From assembly GCA_902774165.1 (NCBI GenBank), contig CACYHJ010000059.1, positions 1 through 9,984 of the forward strand: a stretch of DNA of 9,984 nt. The letters run 5' to 3'. Position numbers and translations under genes: made by a program. Origin of the DNA: Oscillospiraceae bacterium. GTDB taxonomy: Bacteria; Bacillota; Clostridia; Oscillospirales; Acutalibacteraceae. This document shows, one piece after another, positions 5,245 to 9,984 of this stretch. Every line of letters begins with the position of its first letter. The stretch's first letter is position 1. The notes below the pieces were generated by a model. It saw nothing but the letters and a program-made list of their open reading frames with translations, did not search any database and was not told the origin of the DNA.

Positions 5245-6819
5245 ATGAAAATCAAAAAATTCGCGGCGCTTCTGCTCGCGGCAGTCATGTGCTTCGCGCT
5301 GTTCGCGCCCGCGGCGTCCGCGGCGGAAATCGCGAACCGGCCGGCGGATCCCGTGATCCATGTGCACGGCTTTGTTGCCGGCAGTCTTTATTACAACCAC
5401 GAGGATGTGGAGAACCGCACCCAGCTCTGGCCCCCCACGGCGGACGCCATCATGAAAGAGGTCCCCGGCGCGATTCCGGCGCTGACGGACATTGCCCTCG
5501 GTCAGCGGACCGAAGCCGACTGGGAGCGCTTCACCGATAAGGTCGCGGAGATCGCGAAACGCCTTGTGGGCGACGCGTTCGGCGACAACAACGGCGACAT
5601 GCTGGAGGGCACCGGCGCCGCCAGCGAATATCCGTCGCAGGAGGAGGTCCTTCGCAGATATCAGAACGCGCAGGACATCACGTTCCGTTATGACTGGCGT
5701 CTTTCTCCCCTGGAGCTTGCGGAGCAGCTGCATGATTTTATCGAGTACGTCAAGAGTGCGACCGGCAGAGATAAGGTCAATATCACCGCTCACAGCTACG
5801 GCAGCTGCGTGACGATCACCTACGTTGCGCTTTACGGCCTTGATTCCATCTCCGGCGTCGTGCTGCACGCGCCCGCATTCCTCGGCGCCAGCTATGACGG
5901 CGAGCTGATGCTCGGTCAGGTGGCGTTCAACGGCAAGGGCATCGCCAACGTGATGAAGGATCTCATCATGCGCGGCGAGGATAACGAAGATGCCTGGCGG
6001 AACACGATCACCGCCCTTGAGGCGACCGGCGTTTTCGACCTTTCCGAGGTTGTGACCGACTATATCGTCGACGAAGCGCTTGATATGCTCACCGAAAAAG
6101 TGCTCGTTGACTTCTTCGCCAAGTGGCCCGCCATCTGGGCGATGGTCCCCGACGAGATGTATGACGACGCGAGAGCGTATATTTTTGACGAAGTGATCGC
6201 CGCCAGAGGCGAGGACGTTTCCGGCCTGCTGGAGAAGCTGGACGCTTACGACCGCCTGGTCAGAGACCACCGTCAGGAGCTGCTGGACCTGATCGCCGAC
6301 AACGTGAATTTCGGCGTCGTCGCGAAATATAACGTCCAGAAGGTGCCGATCACCGCGAATTCCACGTCGCTTTCCGACAACATCATCGACACCAAAGCCG
6401 CGTCCCTCGGCGCCACCTGCGCGGACTATGATTCCACTCTGCCGAAGGATTACAAGCAGGCGAAATATCCCGAGAAGAATTATATTTCTCCCGACCGGAT
6501 GATCGACGCGTCCACCTGCATGTATCCCGACCGCACCTGGTTCATCAAGGGCGACCAGCATCCCAACGAGTCCGACGACACCTATGAGCTGTTCCTGCGG
6601 ATCCTCTCCAACGACGGCTATACCGTCTTCACCGACCCGCAGTATCCGCAATTCCTTCTGTACGATGCGGCGACGGATTCTCTTTCGCCGCTGACCGCGG
6701 AGAATGCGACGAACAAGAGCACTACCGGCTTCGCGAAACTGATCGAGTTCTTCAAGGAATTCTTCAAGTTCCTGATCGAGTTCGTCGGCAGATTTATCAA
6801 CAAACCCGCCCTGTTCTGA
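5245..6819 (+). CDS. Secreted LCAT-like lipase/acyltransferase
   Basis: A 524-residue exported alpha/beta-hydrolase resembling the lecithin:cholesterol acyltransferase family, which cleaves or transfers acyl chains of lipids. Residues 1-26 are a signal peptide (MKIKK, a hydrophobic core, then a likely cut after ASA). An oxyanion-type HVHGF lies at 39-43, the family-typical YDWRLSP at 149-155, and the nucleophile elbow AHSYG at 182-186 with catalytic Ser184. Asp378 or Asp382 and His439 (GDQHPNES) are candidates for the rest of the triad but are inferred from position only. The C-terminus (about 496-524) is very Phe-rich with spaced Lys/Glu, an amphipathic helix that could lie on a membrane or lipid surface. 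The start at 5245 follows GGAGG with 9-base spacing, and a signal peptide begins exactly there; an upstream ATG at 5164 lies at the promoter. Transcription starts near 5170 and ends at the terminator 6832-6866. Substrate unknown. Confidence 0.87.
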   Translation: MKIKKFAALLLAAVMCFALFAPAASAAEIANRPADPVIHVHGFVAGSLYYNHEDVENRTQLWPPTADAIMKEVPGAIPALTDIALGQRTEADWERFTDKVAEIAKRLVGDAFGDNNGDMLEGTGAASEYPSQEEVLRRYQNAQDITFRYDWRLSPLELAEQLHDFIEYVKSATGRDKVNITAHSYGSCVTITYVALYGLDSISGVVLHAPAFLGASYDGELMLGQVAFNGKGIANVMKDLIMRGEDNEDAWRNTITALEATGVFDLSEVVTDYIVDEALDMLTEKVLVDFFAKWPAIWAMVPDEMYDDARAYIFDEVIAARGEDVSGLLEKLDAYDRLVRDHRQELLDLIADNVNFGVVAKYNVQKVPITANSTSLSDNIIDTKAASLGATCADYDSTLPKDYKQAKYPEKNYISPDRMIDASTCMYPDRTWFIKGDQHPNESDDTYELFLRILSNDGYTVFTDPQYPQFLLYDAATDSLSPLTAENATNKSTTGFAKLIEFFKEFFKFLIEFVGRFINKPALF

Positions 6820-6831
6820 ACAAAATGACAG

Positions 6832-6866
6832 CAGCCGGAAACCCGCAGCGGCTTCCGGCTGTTTTT
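6832..6866 (+). terminator. Intrinsic terminator after lipase gene
   Basis: CAGCCGGAA (6832-6840) and TTCCGGCTG (6853-6861) form a perfect 9-bp stem with a 12-base loop, followed at once by five T residues (6862-6866). It lies 12 bases after the lipase stop codon and only 10 bases before the ribosome binding site of the next gene. The next gene therefore either depends on readthrough or has a promoter inside the lipase coding end. Confidence 0.88.
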
Positions 6867-6886
6867 GCGCAAAAAGGAGAATGATT

Positions 6887-7744
6887 ATGAGCAGATTTAC
6901 CGATGAATTCACAAAGCTCGTGCGGGACGGCGGCTACAACCTGTTCCGCCTGACCGAGATCAAAAACGGCGAGGCGACGACCGTGCGCTTCTGCGAGACC
7001 AACCGGGGCAACGACAGTTATTCCGTTGCGAAGGCGTTCACCGTGACGGCGATCGGCGTATGCGTCGACCGGGGGCTGCTGACCACGGAGGAAAAGCTGA
7101 CGGATATCTTCAGCGAGTATCGGCCGGTGATCCGGGACGAACGCTGGGATTCCGCCACCGTGCACGACGCGCTGAAGCACCGCCTCGGCCTGCCCGGAGG
7201 ATATCTCGATATCGACGCGCAGCCCGCCGCAGGCTTCGGGAAGGACTTCCTGAAATACGTTTTTGAGACGGAGCTGCTCTGCGCGCCAGGCACGGAGCGC
7301 CGCTATACCGACGCGGCGTTTTACGTTCTGGGCAGAGTCGTTGAGAAAAAGAGCGGCCTGCCGCTGGACCGGTTCCTCTGGGAAAATCTGCTGACGCCGA
7401 TGGACTTCGCCGAGGCTGCCTGGGCCACCTGCCCCATGGGGCACCCCATGGGCGCGACGGGGCTTTATATTGACACCGCGGACATGGCGAAGCTCGGTCA
7501 GCTTTATCTGGACGGCGGCAAATGGAACGGCGAACAGCTCATTTCAAAGCAGTGGGTCGATACGGTGCTGGAACGGGAATATGAGTTCTCGTGGAACGAG
7601 CGGCATACCGCCTACGGCAAGGGAGGCATGTTCGGGCAGAACCTGATGGTGATTCCCTGCCAAAACCGCGTGGTCGCCTGGCACGGGTATCTCAACCGCT
7701 CCAGCGGCGAGCTGCACCGATTCTCCGAGGAGTTTGAGGACTGA
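6887..7744 (+). CDS. Serine beta-lactamase-like hydrolase (class C fold)
   Basis: A 285-residue member of the beta-lactamase/penicillin-binding-protein-like serine hydrolases (esterase or peptidase type; substrate unknown). The SxxK motif is SVAK at 46-49, inside YSVAKAF. The second motif, usually Y-x-N, reads YTD (140-142). The KTG-like third motif is probably WHG (265-267). Other family landmarks are HRLGLPGG (98-105) and GLYIDTADMAKLGQLYLDGG (192-211). There is no signal peptide, so it is probably cytoplasmic and not a classical cell-wall enzyme. It is shorter than many relatives because it lacks extra C-terminal domains. I chose the ATG at 6887, which has GGAG 7 bases upstream; the ATG at 6881 is only one base from the GGAG. 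No promoter is visible in the 67-base gap, which is mostly filled by a terminator. Codon use resembles its neighbours. Confidence 0.87.
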   Translation: MSRFTDEFTKLVRDGGYNLFRLTEIKNGEATTVRFCETNRGNDSYSVAKAFTVTAIGVCVDRGLLTTEEKLTDIFSEYRPVIRDERWDSATVHDALKHRLGLPGGYLDIDAQPAAGFGKDFLKYVFETELLCAPGTERRYTDAAFYVLGRVVEKKSGLPLDRFLWENLLTPMDFAEAAWATCPMGHPMGATGLYIDTADMAKLGQLYLDGGKWNGEQLISKQWVDTVLEREYEFSWNERHTAYGKGGMFGQNLMVIPCQNRVVAWHGYLNRSSGELHRFSEEFED

Positions 7745-7814
7745 CCCCCGGCGTTCCGGCTGTGAATCAACGAAACAAACAATCCCTGACGCGGGAACGC
7801 GGTCTTTTCTTCGC

Positions 7815-7873
7815 ACAAAAAAAAGAAACCGGAACGACGCTGTTGTCTGAAACGGCGCCGTTCCGGTATTTTT
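7815..7873. terminator. Bidirectional terminator between hydrolase and rex
   Basis: ACCGGAACG (7828-7836) pairs with CGTTCCGGT (7859-7867). The inner bases 7837-7844 and 7851-7858 extend the stem by seven pairs after one mismatch, leaving a 6-base loop. On the plus strand it is followed by ATTTTT. On the minus strand it is followed by TTTC and eight T residues. It can therefore end both the serine hydrolase transcript and the convergent rex transcript. The rest of 7745-7888 holds nothing else I can support. Confidence 0.9.
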
Positions 7874-7888
7874 CAGGGGATTTCCGGT

Positions 7889-8536
7889 TTATTTTTCTTT
7901 ATTTCTCTCTTCCGTGACGGCCTGCATGCGCTCCTTCAGATGCCCGGAGAGCGCCGCCAGCGCCGTCGCCATGTTTTCGTCCTGCACAAGGATCCCCTCC
8001 GGCGCCTCAAGGTGCACCGGGGCGAAATTCAGGATCGCCAGAATCCCGTTTTTGATCATGCGGTCGCAGACCTGCTGCGCGCTGTCGGCGGGCACGGTCA
8101 GGATCCCCATTTTCACGCCGTTTTTTTTGACAAAGCTGTCAAACCGGGACATGGGCAGAATCTTTTTTCCGTCGGTGACGTCCTCATTGCGGTCAAACGC
8201 CGCGAGGATATTCAGCCCGTAGTTTTCAAAGCCCCGGTATTCCAGCAGCGCCAGGCCGAGCTTGCCGGCGCCCACGATCACCGCGTCGTCCACGTCGTTG
8301 TAACCGAGATAATCCTCGATCTCCCGGATCAGGGTCGTGAGCACATAGCCCACCTTCGGCTTGCCGGAGCCGCTGACGGCGGCCAGGTCCTTGCGCACCT
8401 GCACGTCGCCCAGGTTCATCGCCGCGGCGATGCCGGTGGCGGAAATATACGGTCCGCTGTCCGCAGGCAGACTCTTTAAGTAGTTCAGATATGCCGGCAG
8501 CCTTGCGAACGCCGCCTTTGAAATTCCGCTCATCAT
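7889..8536 (-). CDS. rex: Rex redox-sensing transcriptional repressor
   Basis: Rex binds DNA when NAD+ is high and releases it when NADH rises, switching on fermentation and NADH-reoxidising genes in anaerobes. The 215-residue length is normal. An N-terminal winged helix (about 4-75) carries VQVRKDLAAVSGSGKPKVGY (46-65), the typical recognition-helix and wing region. The Rossmann domain follows, with VGAGKLG (88-94) as the dinucleotide loop and LEYRGFENYG (98-107). VPADSAQQVCDRM (148-160) and ILNFAPVHL (168-176) are also characteristic, and a C-terminal helix closes the dimer. Two adjacent ATG codons occur at 8536 and 8533; AGGTG lies 4 and 7 bases upstream respectively, so the second may be the true start. 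It stands alone between a promoter with a possible own operator (8583-8614) and the shared terminator at 7815-7873. Its regulon cannot be deduced from this window. Confidence 0.96.
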   Translation of the reverse strand: MMSGISKAAFARLPAYLNYLKSLPADSGPYISATGIAAAMNLGDVQVRKDLAAVSGSGKPKVGYVLTTLIREIEDYLGYNDVDDAVIVGAGKLGLALLEYRGFENYGLNILAAFDRNEDVTDGKKILPMSRFDSFVKKNGVKMGILTVPADSAQQVCDRMIKNGILAILNFAPVHLEAPEGILVQDENMATALAALSGHLKERMQAVTEERNKEK

Positions 8537-8580
8537 CCTTCACCTGCCATGATAATTGATTTGTATATACTTCCATTATT

Positions 8581-8611
8581 ATATTATAATATGCTTTTGT
8601 GAATAAATCAA
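8581..8611 (-). promoter_or_regulatory. Sigma-A promoter of rex
   Basis: On the minus strand -35 TTGATT (8611-8606) and a perfect -10 TATAAT (8588-8583) are 17 bases apart. The -10 box lies inside a perfect 12-base palindrome, ATATTATAATAT (8581-8592). The transcript would start near 8576, giving a leader of about 40 bases. Confidence 0.75.
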
Positions 8612-8614
8612 TAA
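8597..8614. promoter_or_regulatory. Candidate Rex operator over the rex -35 box
   Basis: TTGTGAATAAATCAATAA matches the 18-base Rex-type palindrome (TTGTGAA, 4 bases, TTCACAA) at about 11 of 14 informative positions; the left half is perfect and the right half degenerate. It covers the -35 box of rex, as expected for autoregulation. Part of the match is favoured by the AT-rich context. Confidence 0.4.
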
Positions 8615-8698
8615 AAAATTATGGAATATGAGAACAAGATTATTGCGGATGCGGGGTCCGGAGCGCCGGGGGGTTCGGCCTGCCTCAACGTTACTCGT

Positions 8699-9984
8699 TT
8701 AAACTCTGACAGTTTTTGTCTTTCTGTCTTTATCCCAGAAAATTTCAACGGTCACGGGGCGGTCGCTCGTGATATGGACCGCAGGTTCGTCCTGCTCGCT
8801 CTCCCGCGCCTCGCAGATCAGTGAAAGTGTCGCTTCGGTACCGAAGGGATAATTCTCGATTCCGTGACGGTCGGTCAGGTTGATATGCCAGCGGATCACG
8901 TTATGTTTCGCGTCCGGTTTGATCCCGAACACAAACTCAAACAGCACCGAGATCGGCGCAAGGCCGGTCCAGCCCACGAAATCTGCCCGGGCGGGGTCTC
9001 CCTTGTGCGGCCTGCCGTTTTGATCCGGGAAGGGAGCGTAATTCTCGAACACCGTGCCGGAGTCGTTGAACGCGCCAACCACGTTTTCAAGGAAATTCAC
9101 CGCGATTTTGTGGGACAGATCGAATCTGCCGTAGCGGTCGAGGCCGGAGAGCACCATATAATCCGTGGGCGCCCATACGCCGCCGTTCCAGTAGTCGCCA
9201 TCCGGGTCGAAATCCGGGTGATCCTGTGATAACGCGGGGATCATGCAGGGCGCGGCAAATTCCTTTTCGTTCGTCAGGTGGGCGATAAACCGCTGCGAGC
9301 GGTCCTCCGGCACGATCTGGGCCAAAAGCGCCCAGAACGCGCCGATGTGCTTGACCCTGTTCAGTTCGCCGTTTTTCCACTGGTCGTAATAAAAGGCGGT
9401 GTCCTCGTCCCACAGAATGTCGTTGACCACCCGCAGAAGGCTGTCGTATTCCTCCCGCAGCCCCGCTGCGTCCTCTTCCCTGCCCAGCGTCTTCGCCATT
9501 TCCGTGAGAAGGCGGCAGTTCATCAGCTCCTGCATGCAGGCGTCGCACCACACCATATGGCCGTGGGACAGTGCCTCGTTGTATCCCGGCTGCATCCGAG
9601 GCAGGTTGTCCATGCCGCAGCCCCAGCCGCTGGACCAGTAGGTGCCGTCACGCCAGGTGTGGAATTCCCGCATCCACTCGTGATACGCCATCAGGCAGGG
9701 AAAGACCTTCCCGAGGCGTTCCCGGTCGCCGAAATTCCTGAAATACTCCCATTCGCACCACGCCATGATGTCCGGCCCTGTCGCCGCGGGGTCGAACCGG
9801 GTGAAATGGTCGCTGCCGGTGGCCTCGTCGATCTCGCGGCAGATATAGCCGTCGGCGTACTGGTGGGAATAGAAATTGTCCAGCGTGCCCTGAAAATCGA
9901 ACACCCGCGCGCCGTATTTTCCGAACATCAGGATGAACGAGGAATCCCACATAAAGAGATAGCCGTTGAATGCCGTGTCGATGA
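8699..9984 (-). CDS. GH37/GH63-like (alpha/alpha)6-barrel glycosidase (5' end cut)
   Basis: The C-terminal ~427 residues of a glycoside hydrolase of the trehalase / glucosidase I type (MGH1-like), acting on an unidentified oligo- or disaccharide. The frame is open to the window edge and reads FMWDSSF at 9955-9935, so the ATG at 9952 is internal and the true start lies beyond 9984. Counting from that Met, the general-acid region is SSGWGCGMDN (107-116, Asp115), and the general-base region is FENYAPF (302-308, Glu303). The barrel motif DYWNGGVWAPTDYM (253-266) is typical of GH37/GH63-like enzymes. The last ~70 residues look like a beta-rich end domain. No export signal can be judged because the N-terminus is missing. 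It is transcribed toward rex, with 162 bases between its stop and the rex start, and no convincing terminator follows it. GH family assignment is by motif resemblance only; GH15- or GH65-type relatives are less likely. Confidence 0.88.
   Translation of the reverse strand, partial: IDTAFNGYLFMWDSSFILMFGKYGARVFDFQGTLDNFYSHQYADGYICREIDEATGSDHFTRFDPAATGPDIMAWCEWEYFRNFGDRERLGKVFPCLMAYHEWMREFHTWRDGTYWSSGWGCGMDNLPRMQPGYNEALSHGHMVWCDACMQELMNCRLLTEMAKTLGREEDAAGLREEYDSLLRVVNDILWDEDTAFYYDQWKNGELNRVKHIGAFWALLAQIVPEDRSQRFIAHLTNEKEFAAPCMIPALSQDHPDFDPDGDYWNGGVWAPTDYMVLSGLDRYGRFDLSHKIAVNFLENVVGAFNDSGTVFENYAPFPDQNGRPHKGDPARADFVGWTGLAPISVLFEFVFGIKPDAKHNVIRWHINLTDRHGIENYPFGTEATLSLICEARESEQDEPAVHITSDRPVTVEIFWDKDRKTKTVRV

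Noticed and set aside
5062..6912. A 616-codon minus-strand open frame opposite the lipase gene
   Set aside because: It is fully antisense to a gene with signal peptide, catalytic motifs, promoter and terminator, and its composition is typical of a mirror frame.
7785..7810. CGCG-GGAA-CGCG hairpin followed by a T-rich run as a terminator of the hydrolase gene
   Set aside because: The stem is only four pairs and a far stronger terminator lies just downstream at 7828-7867.
8656..8675. CCGG-AGCG-CCGG hairpin after the glycosidase gene as its terminator
   Set aside because: The stem is only four pairs and no U-tract follows on the minus strand.
8621..8824. Small plus-strand frame of 67 codons starting in the rex/glycosidase gap
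   Set aside because: Most of it is antisense to the glycosidase end, there is no ribosome binding site and no recognisable protein features.

Overview
The window looks like chromosomal DNA of a fairly GC-rich anaerobic Firmicute of the Clostridia (Oscillospiraceae-like, probably a gut commensal). This rests on vegetative sigma-A type promoters with exact 17-bp spacers in AT-rich gaps, strong GGAGG ribosome binding sites, a Rex redox repressor, a Gram-positive style signal peptide and the gene families present. The taxon is an inference. No mobile element, CRISPR array, tRNA or rRNA is visible. Eight coding regions cover most of the sequence, and both ends cut through genes.

Layout. 1-666 (minus): the N-terminal two thirds of a GMP synthase that begins directly at the ATP-pyrophosphatase domain and lacks the fused glutaminase domain. 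747-1916 (minus): a protein with an unassigned N-terminal domain and C-terminal Sel1 repeats. 1984-5029 (minus): a three-gene unit, DapA/NAL-family aldolase then larB then larC. LarB and LarC make the nickel-pincer nucleotide (NPN) cofactor of lactate racemase and related 2-hydroxyacid racemases/epimerases. 5245-6819 (plus): a secreted LCAT-like lipase/acyltransferase, divergent from the lar unit across a 215-bp gap that holds two back-to-back promoters. 6887-7744 (plus): a small cytoplasmic serine beta-lactamase-like hydrolase, separated from the lipase by an intrinsic terminator. 7889-8536 (minus): the Rex repressor, sharing a bidirectional terminator with the hydrolase. 8699-9984 (minus): the C-terminal part of a GH37/GH63-like (alpha/alpha)6-barrel glycosidase, cut by the window end.

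How the genes fit together. The clearest functional unit is aldolase-larB-larC. The aldolase stop and the larB start are only 3 bases apart, so the aldolase is probably tied to NPN-dependent metabolism of a 2-hydroxy or sugar acid. LarE (sulfur insertion) and LarA (the racemase) are not in the window. Rex would sense NADH/NAD+ and may control itself through an imperfect palindrome over its own -35 box. The other genes look like independent units. I see no defence or other clearly unprecedented system. The most promising leads are the aldolase-lar linkage, the Sel1 protein's unknown domain, the GMP synthase without glutaminase domain, and the triple GATTGAA/TTCAATC repeat at the guaA promoter.
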